Source: Edaphobacter dinghuensis (lineage in GTDB: Bacteria > Acidobacteriota > Terriglobia > Terriglobales > Acidobacteriaceae). Taken from it: 64,000 nt of DNA. The notes beneath the pieces were generated by a model. That model was not told the DNA's origin, did not search any database, and saw only the letters and a program-made list of their open reading frames with translations. The stretch is from the NCBI RefSeq assembly GCF_014640335.1, contig NZ_BMGT01000001.1, positions 682,001 to 746,000 of the forward strand, written 5' to 3'. Positions within the stretch are counted from its first letter, which is position 1. Every line of letters begins with the position of its first letter. Both the position numbers and the translations under genes were made by a program. Shown here in pieces: positions 44,633 through 53,340 of the stretch.

Positions 44633-45550
44633 ATGGCTACCGCTACTGCAGATGCTAAGCGCCGCGCCCTCGGCAAGGGGCTTGAATCGTTGCTGCCGGC
44701 ACGTCCGGCAGTTGTTCCTCAGATTGCCGCTACGGCGGCGGTGGAGTCGAATGGAAAGCCGCTGGAGATTCCGCTCGACCAGATTGAGCGCAATCCTTTT
44801 CAGACGCGGACGCGCTTTGATGATTCGAAGCTGGCGGAGCTGGCGTCCTCGATTGCGGCGACGGGTGTGGTGCAGCCGATTCTGGTGAGGCCGCTGGATA
44901 TGCCGGGGCGCTATCAGTTGATCGCCGGCGAGCGGCGCTGGCTGGCGAGCCGGCGGGTGGGCAAGTCGACGATTCCGGCGATTGTAAGGCAGGTGTCGGA
45001 CGAGCAGACGCTGGAGATCACGATTGTCGAGAATTTGCAGCGCGCCGATCTGAACCCGATGGAGCAGGCGCGGGCGTATCAGCGGCTGAGCCAGCAGTTT
45101 CACCTGACGCAGGAGCAGATGGCGACGCGGACGGGCAAGGAACGGGCCAGCGTGGCTAACTTCCTTCGTTTGTTGAAGTTGCCGGAGACGGTCCAGGCGA
45201 AGGTGGAGACGGGCGAGCTGAGTTTTGGCCATGCGCGGGCGCTGCTGTCGCTGGATTCGGCGGAGGTGATGGCGAGCGCGGCGCAGAAGGTGCTGGCGTT
45301 GTCGCTGTCGGTGCGGCAGACGGAGACGTATGTGCAGGGCTTGATCAATCCGGAGGCGAAGCAGAAGAAGGCCGACAAGCCGGAACGCGAGGTGGACCCG
45401 AATGTGCGCGAGGCCGAGGACAAGCTGCGGCGGACGCTGGGGCTGAAGGTGCAGATCGAGGACAAGAAGGGTAAGGGGCGCGTGATTATCGAGTACTCGG
45501 GGTTGGAGGATTTTGATGCGATTTTGAGTGCGCTGGGCGGCGAGGAGTAG
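44633..45550 (+). CDS. parB: Chromosome partitioning protein ParB/Spo0J
   Basis: A 305-residue parS-binding CTPase clamp. The conserved start RALGKGLESLLPA is followed by IPLDQIERNPFQTRTRFDD. The CTP-binding motif is GERRWLAS at 99-106, where many relatives have GERRxRA. ENLQRADLNPMEQARAYQRL and the HTH TGKERASVANFLRLLKLP follow. The C-terminal dimer domain includes KVQIEDKKGKGRVIIEYSGLEDFDAIL. Its likely targets are the seven parS sites at 40.6-43.3 kb. Confidence 0.96.
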   Translation: MATATADAKRRALGKGLESLLPARPAVVPQIAATAAVESNGKPLEIPLDQIERNPFQTRTRFDDSKLAELASSIAATGVVQPILVRPLDMPGRYQLIAGERRWLASRRVGKSTIPAIVRQVSDEQTLEITIVENLQRADLNPMEQARAYQRLSQQFHLTQEQMATRTGKERASVANFLRLLKLPETVQAKVETGELSFGHARALLSLDSAEVMASAAQKVLALSLSVRQTETYVQGLINPEAKQKKADKPEREVDPNVREAEDKLRRTLGLKVQIEDKKGKGRVIIEYSGLEDFDAILSALGGEE

Positions 45551-45671
45551 CTGGGTTTTATGTAACTGAATGAGTTTCTTTTATTTGTAACTTTTTTGGT
45601 TGCTTGTTTTGGGTTGGATTTGGGGTTGGGTAGAGTGGTTCTTCTCTGGATATAGTTTTGGCGATTTGAGC

Positions 45672-45825
45672 GAAATACAGGGGTCTCTCCACTTCGCTTG
45701 CACCCCAACGAGCAAGCTCGTCGGGGACCCCGCCTTCGCTCCGGTCGAGATGACGTGGGTTTATGGGTGACGTTGTGGTGGTTCAACCCAAGTCCCAGAA
45801 GCGGGACATGGGGCACCCGGCACCC
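45672..45825 (-). repeat. Reverse F1 + reverse F2
   Basis: Reverse F1 at 45672-45757 with the CCCC/GGGG compound core. Reverse F2 at 45778-45825. Read on the minus strand the order is F2 then F1, as in most left-arm pairs. Confidence 0.87.
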
Positions 45826-45878
45826 GGTTATTTGTTGAGATGATGTGTGGTTGAGAAAGAGGTCCGCTGAGCGGAGAT

Positions 45879-46646
45879 ATGAAAGCCACGGCGTTTGAGT
45901 TTCGGTTTCGGTTTTTGATTCACTTTGTGATCATCGTGCTGGGCTTTACGGCTCCGTGGGACCGCTGGCTGCATGTGGACTCGTCTGGGCCTAACGCGCA
46001 TGTTTGGGGCACGCTGGCGGCCTATGTAGCGATGTTGAAGCCGGGGACGATCGGCATTGCGGCTGCGTTCAATGTGCTGCTGGGAGTGGGCATTGTGTGT
46101 GCGCTGGCGGCGGCGGCGCTGCGGACGTGGGGGTCGGCGTATCTTGGCGCGAATGTGGTGAAGGCGCATACGTTTCAGGGCAACGGCGTGGTGGCTGCGG
46201 GGCCTTATCGCTTTGTGCGCAATCCGCTGTACCTGGGCACGATGATTCATGTGCTGGCGCTGGCGCTGCTGATGCCGCCTAGCGGTGCGGTGTTCACGAT
46301 TGTGGCGATTGTGTTGTTTCAGGTGCGATTGATTTTGGGCGAAGAGGCGTTTCTTACGGCTAAGCTGGGTGAGCCTTATCTGGCTTACTGTGCGCGGGTT
46401 CCTCGGCTGCTGCCTGCGCTTATGCCAAGGGTGGCTGCGTCGCAGGCCTCGGCTGCGTGGGGCTCGGCTCTGCTGGGCGAGATTTATATGTGGGGCGTGG
46501 CGATTGCGTTTATCGCTGTGGGGTATCGGTATAACGCGTTTTTGATTACGCAGGGCGTGGTGGTTTCGGTGGGGGTTTCGCTGGTGGCTCGGGCGCTGAT
46601 TCCGAAGACGTCGGTGACGCAGGATGGTGTGACTGCGGTGGAGTAG
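45879..46646 (+). CDS. Isoprenylcysteine/phospholipid methyltransferase-like membrane protein
   Basis: A 255-residue integral membrane protein with about six predicted helices. The ICMT/PEMT signature reads VVAAGPYRFVRNPLYLGTMIHVLALALL, followed by LILGEEAFLTAKLGEPYLAYCARVPRLLP, the usual SAM-binding RNPxY...EE arrangement. Family members methylate lipid or isoprenoid carboxyl or amino groups; the acceptor here is unknown. There is no close operon partner. Confidence 0.82.
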   Translation: MKATAFEFRFRFLIHFVIIVLGFTAPWDRWLHVDSSGPNAHVWGTLAAYVAMLKPGTIGIAAAFNVLLGVGIVCALAAAALRTWGSAYLGANVVKAHTFQGNGVVAAGPYRFVRNPLYLGTMIHVLALALLMPPSGAVFTIVAIVLFQVRLILGEEAFLTAKLGEPYLAYCARVPRLLPALMPRVAASQASAAWGSALLGEIYMWGVAIAFIAVGYRYNAFLITQGVVVSVGVSLVARALIPKTSVTQDGVTAVE

Positions 46647-46739
46647 GTGACCTCTAAGGGTTGGTTGTGGCGCTTCGTAAACTCACGTCCCCGGTTGGTA
46701 TGTGGGTTTTTAAGAACAGGCAACAGCAACAGCTACGGC

Positions 46740-46862
46740 AAATACAGGGGTCTCTCCACTTCGCTCTTCGGGCTTCGGTCGAGATGACGTGCGGTTTGAG
46801 GGCTCTTCCGGAGGTGGTTTGGGGGTCGTGCAAAACGCAGATTCCCTTCGGGAATGACAAAC
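46740..46862 (-). repeat. Reverse F1 + reverse F3
   Basis: Reverse F1 at 46740-46792 with core GCCC/GGGC-like, and reverse F3 at 46835-46862. Confidence 0.85.
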
Positions 46863-46871
46863 AAAACGATG

Positions 46872-46908
46872 GCCCGTTGTGTGCTGCCTTGCGGCGGGCA
46901 CAACGGGC
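46872..46908 (-). terminator. Terminator of the HU gene
   Basis: GCCCGTTGTG/CACAACGGGC, a perfect 10-bp stem. On the minus strand the hairpin is followed by T-rich sequence (ATCGTTTTGTTTG). It is 45 bases beyond the HU stop. Confidence 0.72.
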
Positions 46909-46952
46909 TTGTCGTTTGTTTGTAGCGGTTGCTTGTGGCTACTGCCCCTTCG

Positions 46953-47249
46953 TTACTTCTTGGGCGGAGCGATGGTGTCCTTGGCGACCTTGGCGACGCG
47001 GAACTTGACCACGGTCTTGGCCTTGATCTTGATGGTCTCGCCGGTCTGGGGGTTGCGGCCGAGGCGCGCCTTGCGCTCTGCCTTCACCAGCTTGCCGATG
47101 CCGGGAATGGTGAACTCGCCGTTCTTCTTGGTCTCTTTGACTGCGGTCTCAGCCAGCAGCTCGAGGCCGGCTGCGGCCTGCTTGTTGGTGATCTCGAGCT
47201 TCTCCGCCATGTGGCGAACCAGTGCTGTCTTTGTCATTCCCTTTGCCAT
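46953..47249 (-). CDS. hup: HU family DNA-binding protein
   Basis: A 98-residue nucleoid protein. It begins MAKGMTKTALVRHMAEKLEI, then the dimer core LLAETAVKETKKNGEFTIPGIGKLV, and the DNA-contacting arm RKARLGRNPQTGETIKIKAKTVVKFR. A short basic tail follows. It bends DNA and supports replication and recombination, fitting its place near the origin. AAGGAG lies upstream of the start. Confidence 0.95.
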   Translation of the reverse strand: MAKGMTKTALVRHMAEKLEITNKQAAAGLELLAETAVKETKKNGEFTIPGIGKLVKAERKARLGRNPQTGETIKIKAKTVVKFRVAKVAKDTIAPPKK

Positions 47250-47617
47250 GTATTGCTCCTTCTAGCGTTCAAAATAGAAAATCTCTGGGCCCGCTCGCCT
47301 GGCCCGCGTGAAGATCGGAGGAGAAAAACATCCTTGGATGGATGCGTGTTCCTCAATGTTCATGCGGGTGCGGAGAACCGTACCGCAATTCACCTTCGGC
47401 TTTTCCGCGCGCTTTGTCAACCGGATTTCTTCGGTTTCCACAGGTTTTTTCGGGTTTTTGCCGGTTTTGTGCGGTTTTTGGTTCATTTTGGGGCAAAAAG
47501 CGAGTTTTGGGGTTGGATTTTGGGGTGATTTGTGGACTCCTATGTCCCGGTTTTGGGTGCGAGGTGCGGTGGTGGAGAGGCGGATTCCTGCGCTTCGCTG
47601 CGGAATGGAAATGCTAG
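47250..47617. other. HU upstream region, G/T-rich, no gene
   Basis: About 370 bases upstream of hup. The plus strand is strongly G/T-rich at 47400-47530 with recurring GGTTTTT runs. An F2 remnant (ATGTCCCGGTTTTGGG) lies near 47541. No gene is supported. Confidence 0.4.
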
Positions 47618-47645
47618 ACGCAGATTCCCTTCGGGAATGACAAAC
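47618..47645 (-). repeat. Reverse F3, outermost repeat of the right arm
   Basis: Minus strand contains TTGTCATTCCCGAAGGGAAT then CTGCGT. No F1, F2 or F3 was found to the right of this point in the window. Confidence 0.8.
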
Positions 47646-47682
47646 TAGGGATGCGTGCGGTTGGGGGGACAATTTTTTTGCT

Positions 47683-48648
47683 TTACTTTTCTTTACCGCG
47701 TTTGAGGTATTCGCCGGGGTTGGCTCCGACGACTCGCTTGAATGCTTTGCTGAACGCAGCGTCGGACTCGTAACCGACCGAGCGAGCGATGTCGATGAGC
47801 TTTTTGTCACGCTGCGGTAGTAATTGCATCGCCTTCTGCATCCGCCACTCGGTTACGTATTCGAGTGGTGTTTGTCCGAGCAGCTCTTTGAAGCGGGCGG
47901 CGAATGCGGAGCGGGACATGCCTGCTGCTTCGGCGAGGGATTCGACCGTCCAGGGGGTATTCACTCTGTCGTGAATGGCGCTGAGGGCAGTGCCCATTTG
48001 AGGATCGAAGATGGCACGAAGCCATCCTTTGTTGCGTTCCGGTTCCGACGCGATATGCGCGCGGAGTACCTGGATAAACAGGACCTCGGCCAGGCGAGTC
48101 GCGACGACTTCAGATCCGGGCACTTGTTCTGCCATCTCTGACGCCAGCGCCTGCATGGTGTTGTGAAGAGCAAGCGTGCGTGCCTGATCGGCCTTAATCA
48201 GAATGAAGCTCGGCAATAACTGAGTGATCGGCTTCGGGCTGGAGCGATCGAAGCTGAAGGACCCGCAGACGATTGTCGTCGGTGCGCCACCGCCTCCATA
48301 GTGAGCGACGTTGCTGTTGGCTTTGGCTGCGATCTCGCGGAAGGTTGACCTTGGACGTGTTCGCGGACTGTCGCGCAAGATAATCGAAGTTCCCGGGGCC
48401 AGCAAAATGCAGTCGCCACCGGTGAGGGGGATCGGCTTCGGAATGCCTTCGACACTGAGCCAGCAGTTGCCGCGCGACAGCATGGCGAAGTGCGCCGAAT
48501 CTGTGGATGAAATTTTTTTGCCGGAGGGCGTGACTCTTTCTTCAGTCTGTTTGTCCTGCATCAAGCCCCACGGAGCGGTGGCTTCGAGCCTGTGCTGACC
48601 GAAAGCGGTTACATGCATTGTTCTGAAGATGTCTGTTATCGAGTCCAA
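47683..48648 (-). CDS. AraC family regulator with cupin-type sensor domain
   Basis: A 321-residue regulator. The N-terminal cupin_6-like domain has HFAMLSRGNCWLSVEG and LTGGDCILLAPGTSIIL. The C-terminal double HTH is WTVESLAEAAGMSRSAFAARFKELLGQTPLEYVTEWRMQKA and DIARSVGYESDAAFSKAFKRVVGANPGEY. I set the start at TTG 48648 because AGGGAG lies 7 bases upstream; an ATG at 48618 is the alternative. It is divergent from an SDR gene across 133 bases and probably controls it. Confidence 0.86.
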   Translation of the reverse strand: MDSITDIFRTMHVTAFGQHRLEATAPWGLMQDKQTEERVTPSGKKISSTDSAHFAMLSRGNCWLSVEGIPKPIPLTGGDCILLAPGTSIILRDSPRTRPRSTFREIAAKANSNVAHYGGGGAPTTIVCGSFSFDRSSPKPITQLLPSFILIKADQARTLALHNTMQALASEMAEQVPGSEVVATRLAEVLFIQVLRAHIASEPERNKGWLRAIFDPQMGTALSAIHDRVNTPWTVESLAEAAGMSRSAFAARFKELLGQTPLEYVTEWRMQKAMQLLPQRDKKLIDIARSVGYESDAAFSKAFKRVVGANPGEYLKRGKEK

Positions 48649-48688
48649 TTTAGTCTCCCTCTTTTGGACGAATAGACAAAAGTTTAGG

Positions 48689-48701
48689 ACTGCTGAGCAG
48701 T
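48689..48701. promoter_or_regulatory. Palindrome between divergent AraC and SDR genes
   Basis: ACTGCT-G-AGCAGT, perfect 6-bp arms around one base. It is a candidate operator; AraC proteins often prefer direct repeats, so this is tentative. Confidence 0.35.
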
Positions 48702-48781
48702 TCTCGTCCACCGCCAAAGAAATCTACTCTTCTGTAGGAATGCTACACAGCAGAACTACACATTCAGCGAAGGGAGTCATT

Positions 48782-49516
48782 ATGGGAAAGCTAGAGGGTA
48801 AGGTTGCAGTAGTTACGGGGGGATCGAGCGGTATGGCGCTGGCGAGCGCCAAGCGGTTCGTTGAAGAGGGTGCCTATGTTTTTATCACGGGCCGGAAGCA
48901 GGAGACGCTCGACGAGGCCGTCAAGGTGATTGGCCGGAACGTGACCGCTGTGCGCGGCGATGCGGCCAATCTCGACGATCTCGATCGCCTGTTCGATACG
49001 GTCAAGAGGGAGAAGGGCAAGATCGACATTTTGTACGCGAGCGCGGGCTGGGGCGAAGCTGTCCCACTGGGCGAGATCACCGAGCAGCACTTCGATGCGG
49101 TCTTCGACCTGAATACGCGCGGAACGCTGTTTACGGTTCAGAAGGCGCTGCCGCTGTTCAACGATGGCGGATCGATCTTCATGACCGGGTCGGTTGCTTC
49201 GGTGAAGGGCTTTCCCGGTTACGGCGTGTATGCGGCGAGCAAGGCGGCGTTGCGTTCCTTCGCACGCACGTGGCTCAACGAACTGAAGGGCAGGAATATC
49301 CGTGTGAATGTGCTAGGTCCGGGGCCGATCGCCACACCGATGCAGGACCAGGTTCTGACCAAGGAGGCGAAGCAGATGTTCGAATCGCTGATTCCGCGGG
49401 GAACGATGGGTAAGCCTGAGGAGATTGCGGCGGTCGCGCTGTTTCTTGCTTCGGACGATTCGAGCTTCGTGAATGGAGTGGAGTTGAACGTCGACGGCGG
49501 CTTCTCGGCCATCTGA
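48782..49516 (+). CDS. Short-chain dehydrogenase/reductase
   Basis: A 244-residue classical SDR. The cofactor motif reads VAVVTGGSSGMALASAKRFVEEGAYVFITGR, with Met in place of the usual Ile-Gly. NAG is replaced by YASAGWG. Catalytic residues are Ser in FMTGSVAS and Tyr/Lys in YGVYAASKAALR. The C-terminus has the usual DGGFSAI. AAGGGAG lies before the ATG at 48782. It is paired divergently with the AraC regulator. Confidence 0.88.
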   Translation: MGKLEGKVAVVTGGSSGMALASAKRFVEEGAYVFITGRKQETLDEAVKVIGRNVTAVRGDAANLDDLDRLFDTVKREKGKIDILYASAGWGEAVPLGEITEQHFDAVFDLNTRGTLFTVQKALPLFNDGGSIFMTGSVASVKGFPGYGVYAASKAALRSFARTWLNELKGRNIRVNVLGPGPIATPMQDQVLTKEAKQMFESLIPRGTMGKPEEIAAVALFLASDDSSFVNGVELNVDGGFSAI

Positions 49517-49674
49517 TACCAGAGGATCTCGGTGAGTGCGTGATCGCCAATGTGCTCATCGAGATCCGATCTGTACCGATAGGCCGGCTTATGGTCGGCA
49601 ACCAGCCAATTTCGCGGAGGAGCGTTTATCGTTACTTATCCGTTCTCGGTAGAAAATTGGAGGGTTCTTAGAAG

Positions 49675-49944
49675 ATGTGCAGAAATATCAAAATGCTTTT
49701 CAACTTCGATCCGCCTGTTACCGCAGACGAGGTTCGAGCGGCTTCGCTGCAGTTCGTTAGAAAGATCACTGGCTTCAACAAGCCATCGAAGGCGAACGAA
49801 GAGGCGTTCATGGCTGCGATCGATGCGATTGCAGGCATATCGACCGAGCTTCTTCTTTCGCTTGAAACGAATGCGCCGCCAAAGAATCGAGAAGAAGAGG
49901 CGGCCAAAGCCAGAGCGCGCAACGCGGAGAGATTTCCAGTGTGA
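49675..49944 (+). CDS. DUF2277 family protein
   Basis: An 89-residue protein with the unmistakable DUF2277 pattern: MCRNIKMLFNFDPPVTADEVRAA, LQFVRKITGFNKPSKANEEAF, then an Ala/Arg-rich tail. The family is widespread and uncharacterised. It opens a co-directional set of four small genes. Confidence 0.88.
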   Translation: MCRNIKMLFNFDPPVTADEVRAASLQFVRKITGFNKPSKANEEAFMAAIDAIAGISTELLLSLETNAPPKNREEEAAKARARNAERFPV

Positions 49945-50073
49945 GGCGCGCAGGGCTGCGTTCGGCGATTCGCTCACGATTACCTGCGAGGTAATTGCTG
50001 TGCTCTGCGATCCGTTCGATATTGAAGCTGTAGCTGTTCAGGATGACCTGGAGGCTACAGAGGAGAGATCGTC

Positions 50074-50622
50074 ATGCCGAATTATTCCGTTCATACCATC
50101 GCTTCAGCGCCTGAGAACTCGAAGACGGCGCTTGAACAGTTGCAGCAGGCTTTTGGCGTCGTGCCGAATATTGCCGGAGCGATTGCAAATTCACCGAAAC
50201 TTATCAACGCTCTGGTTGGCGTATTTCAGCAGGTCCACAGCAGCAGCCTTGCCGAAGCGGAGATTCAAATCGTCCTTTTGACAGATGCTGTGACGAACTC
50301 GTGTGCCTATGCTGTCGCGTTCCATACGGCATTGGCGTTGCAGCAGGGAGTCGGGGCCGAGGCGGTCGATGCGATTCGTGCGCGGCAGGCGCCTGCGGAT
50401 GGACGATATGCTGCGCTCTTCAACCTGGCAACGAACCTTATCGAGAGGCGCGGACATGTGAGCGAAGAGGAGCTTGATGCGTTTCTTGCTGCCGGGTTCA
50501 CGAAAGAGCAGGTGCTGGAAGTGATCGCGATTGTGGCAGCCTCGACGATCACAAACTATGCTGGAACCATCGCCAATACGCCGCTGGACGATCCGTTCCG
50601 GCAGTATGCGTGGCGAGGATAG
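50074..50622 (+). CDS. Carboxymuconolactone decarboxylase/AhpD-like protein lacking one Cys
   Basis: A 182-residue all-helical AhpD-like protein. The active-site region reads TNSCAYAVAFHT: Cys77 and His84 are present, but the second Cys of the usual CxxC is Ala80. It may therefore not cycle as a disulfide peroxidase. FTKEQVLEVIAIVAASTITNYAG is a typical C-terminal helix. GAGGAGAG precedes the ATG. It lies between the DUF2277 and XRE genes on the same strand. Confidence 0.8.
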   Translation: MPNYSVHTIASAPENSKTALEQLQQAFGVVPNIAGAIANSPKLINALVGVFQQVHSSSLAEAEIQIVLLTDAVTNSCAYAVAFHTALALQQGVGAEAVDAIRARQAPADGRYAALFNLATNLIERRGHVSEEELDAFLAAGFTKEQVLEVIAIVAASTITNYAGTIANTPLDDPFRQYAWRG

Positions 50623-50686
50623 AGCGGAGGATGCATCTGAATCCGCCGTAGCTTCGCCGGATCTTGTGTTGCAGGAGAAGATCGTG

Positions 50687-51466
50687 ATGGGAACACATTC
50701 GATTGCCGCGGCTCCTCAACTGGGTGAGTTGTTGCGCTACTGGAGACAGGAGCGCGGCAAGAGCCAGCTCGATCTTTCGCTGGACACAGGCATCTCGCAA
50801 CGCCATGTGAGCTTTGTGGAGAGCGGACGAAGCACACCCAGCCGGGATTTTCTTTCCACTGTTTCCGATGCTTTGAACATTCCACTGCGCGAGCGAAATG
50901 TTTTGCTGCTGGCGTCGGGCTATGCGCCGCAGTATAGCGAGCAGAGCATGGATGACGAGCAGATGGCGATCGTAACCAGTGCCGTCGACCGAATGTTGCA
51001 GCAGCATGAACCGCATCCGGCGCTGGTGCTGGACCGGCACTGGAACGTGTTGAGGAGGAATGAGGCAGCGACACGATTCTTTGGCTCATTCGTTGACCTG
51101 GAGGCGTGGCCAAAGCCGCGGAACCTTCTTGAGCTGATGTTCGATCCAGCGGGAGTGCGGCCTTTTGTTGAGGAGTGGGAGAAGGTTGCCGCCGGTCTGC
51201 TGCAAAGGGTTCGGCGGGAGGCGGTGGGACAGGTGCTGGATGTGGAGCTGCAACGATTGCTGAAGCGGTTGCAGGAGTATCCAGAGGTTGAAGGATTGAA
51301 GCCTCCGCCTGCTGCTCAGAGCGCTGTATTGCCGATTGTGTTCAGGCGGGGAGAGGAGCGCTTCTCTTATTTTTCTCTGATTACGACGGTCGGTACGCCA
51401 CAGTGCATTACGGCGCAGGAACTTCGCGTGGAGTGTATGTTTCCGAGTCATATCGCGAGCAGATGA
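50687..51466 (+). CDS. XRE family regulator with MmyB-like ligand domain
   Basis: A 259-residue transcription factor. The HTH is LGELLRYWRQERGKSQLDLSLDTGISQRHVSFVESGRSTPSRDFL. The C-terminal PAS-like MmyB domain contains PALVLDRHWNVLRRNEAATRFF and FSLITTVGTPQCITAQELRVECMFP, which binds fatty-acid-like ligands in structurally known relatives. The ATG at 50687 is preceded by AGGAGA. It probably regulates its neighbours in the 49.7-51.9 kb group. Confidence 0.87.
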   Translation: MGTHSIAAAPQLGELLRYWRQERGKSQLDLSLDTGISQRHVSFVESGRSTPSRDFLSTVSDALNIPLRERNVLLLASGYAPQYSEQSMDDEQMAIVTSAVDRMLQQHEPHPALVLDRHWNVLRRNEAATRFFGSFVDLEAWPKPRNLLELMFDPAGVRPFVEEWEKVAAGLLQRVRREAVGQVLDVELQRLLKRLQEYPEVEGLKPPPAAQSAVLPIVFRRGEERFSYFSLITTVGTPQCITAQELRVECMFPSHIASR

Positions 51467-51499
51467 ATCTATTCCTCATGAGCGGTTGCGCGAGGTGGT

Positions 51500-51895
51500 A
51501 TGGCAGACACTGAGATTCTGATCGAGCGGGCGTACTCGGCGTTCAACAAGCGGGACATCGATGGCGCATTAGCGCTGATGACCGAAGATGTGAGCTGGCC
51601 GAAGGCTTCGGAGGGCGGCAGGGTTGTGGGGAAGGAAGAGATTCGCGCTTATTGGATGCGGCAATGGGGCGAGTTTGATCCGTATGTCGACCCGCTGGTC
51701 ATCACCGAGGGAGACGGCGGCAAGGTCCGCGTGAGGGTGCACCAGCTTGTCAGGAGCCTTGAAGGTGATGTGCTGGCGGACGGCGAAGTTCTCCATGTAT
51801 TTACGGTGAAGAGCGGCCTTATCGCAGCCATGGAGCTTGGGGATGAGGCCGATGCGGCTGCGGGGCCGTCTGCTGCGTTTTCGCATCGACACTAA
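51500..51895 (+). CDS. SnoaL/NTF2-like protein
   Basis: A 131-residue NTF2-fold protein: ILIERAYSAFNKRDIDGALALMTEDVSWP, then GKEEIRAYWMRQWGEFDPYVDPL and the strand region VHQLVRSLEGDVLADGEVLHVFTVKSGLIAAMEL. Probably a small-molecule binder or isomerase of unknown substrate. It follows the XRE gene by 33 bases and may share its transcript. Confidence 0.8.
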   Translation: MADTEILIERAYSAFNKRDIDGALALMTEDVSWPKASEGGRVVGKEEIRAYWMRQWGEFDPYVDPLVITEGDGGKVRVRVHQLVRSLEGDVLADGEVLHVFTVKSGLIAAMELGDEADAAAGPSAAFSHRH

Positions 51896-52237
51896 CTAAC
51901 GTCTTTTTTGTGATGACGTCTATCTATGACTACGTCTAATGCATAGCGCTTGTGAAAGGGAGAATTGACTGGCAAGACCGAAGCGCCAGCAAATACTGAA
52001 TGTTTACAAGTGATCTCTCAGCGAATGCGCCACTCCACTTACTCCACTTACTCCACTCATTCCACTGGAAGAACTTTCCGAGCATGTTGAGTCCAAATCG
52101 TTTCGACGCATCGCCCTTAATCGCGGCCAAGATCTTGTGCGTGACGAATTACGATGGGTTGACGGGCTTGCGGCTCACAAGGAACAAAAAAAGTGACATC
52201 ACCGGGTAATCTTCTTCGCATCTGCAACTACGCAAGA
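51896..52237. other. Intergenic region with a 9-bp tandem repeat
   Basis: At 52035-52066 CCACTTACT occurs twice, followed by CCACTCATT and CCACT, a 9-bp period over about 3.5 units. Nothing else is recognised; the downstream gene start is weakly defined. Confidence 0.5.
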
Positions 52238-53320
52238 ATGCGTGCGCGCTTCATTTTTGTACTGCTTCCATTTTTTTCAGTTCTTTCCGTTCCCGGTAGT
52301 GCACAACAAAGCGCGGCGCGGTTGACCAGAGTGGCCGATCCGCTGCCTGATGCTCCGCTGCCCGCGCAGGATGGTTCGGCCAATGACCAGACGGCAGGTA
52401 CGGCGAGCATTGCAGGCGTAGTGGTCGATTCGGATGGCGCGGCGGTTTCGGGTGCGCTGGTCAGAGTTCTGCTGAGCGATGGAAGGCAATTTGCGACGCT
52501 GAAATCGGGCGTGAATGGAGAGTTCACGTTCACACAGGTTCCGGCGGGATCTTATTCCGTGATGGTGGATGCTTCGAGGTTCACCTCTTTCAAGACGCCG
52601 CCGTTTACTGTCGCGGCGGGGCAGGCTTATTCGGTCCCGGAGATTTCGCTTGCCATTGCAGGGGTAAACACGAGTGTGGTGGTTCGGCCTACGGAAGAGG
52701 TGGCCGCGGAACAGATCAAGGCGGAAGAGAAGCAGCGCGCGCTGGGCATCGTCCCCAACTTTTATGTGAGCTACATTCCGGATGCCGCTCCTCTGACGTC
52801 GAAGCAAAAGCTCTCGATGGCTGTTCACGACACGTTCGATTGGACGAGCTTTGTCGGCGTGAGCATCGGAGCGGGCATTCAGCAGGCCAACAATTCTTTC
52901 AGCGGCTATGGGCAGGGTGCGGAGGGATATGGCAAGCGATGGGGCGCGCTCTATGCCGACGGACGGACGAGCGACCTGCTGAGCCACTATGTCTTCGCAT
53001 CGCTGCTTCACCAGGACCCGCGCTACTTTTACCAGGGCACGGGGACAAAGAAATCGCGGCTCTTCCATGCCTTGAGCAATGGATTTGTTGCACGCAGCGA
53101 TAGCGGCAAGACCATGCCCAACTATGCGTATCTTTTTGGCGATATCACCTCTGCCGCTATTTCGAATGCGTATTATCCTAAGTCGGATCGCGGAGCGGGG
53201 CTGGTCTTCACGAACGCGGGGCTTGGCATCGCAGGCCGCGCCGCGCAAGGCGTGATTCAGGAATTTATCGGCAAGCGGCTGACGAAGCATAGCTCCGATT
53301 CCAGTGCCACAGCGCCGTGA
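52238..53320 (+). CDS. Exported protein with carboxypeptidase-regulatory-like domain
   Basis: A 360-residue exported protein. The signal peptide ends PGSAQQ. A Cna-B-like domain covers about residues 55-135 (ASIAGVVVDSDGAAVSGALVRVLL; GEFTFTQVPAGSYSVMVDASRF). The C-terminal 200 residues are not recognised by name but recur in acidobacterial proteins with this layout (TSFVGVSIGAGIQQANNSF, YVFASLLHQDPRYFY). The start is ATG at 52238; an earlier frame start at 52193 is not signal-peptide-like. Confidence 0.75.
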   Translation: MRARFIFVLLPFFSVLSVPGSAQQSAARLTRVADPLPDAPLPAQDGSANDQTAGTASIAGVVVDSDGAAVSGALVRVLLSDGRQFATLKSGVNGEFTFTQVPAGSYSVMVDASRFTSFKTPPFTVAAGQAYSVPEISLAIAGVNTSVVVRPTEEVAAEQIKAEEKQRALGIVPNFYVSYIPDAAPLTSKQKLSMAVHDTFDWTSFVGVSIGAGIQQANNSFSGYGQGAEGYGKRWGALYADGRTSDLLSHYVFASLLHQDPRYFYQGTGTKKSRLFHALSNGFVARSDSGKTMPNYAYLFGDITSAAISNAYYPKSDRGAGLVFTNAGLGIAGRAAQGVIQEFIGKRLTKHSSDSSATAP

Positions 53321-53340
53321 GAGTGAGTGCTGCCTGAGGT

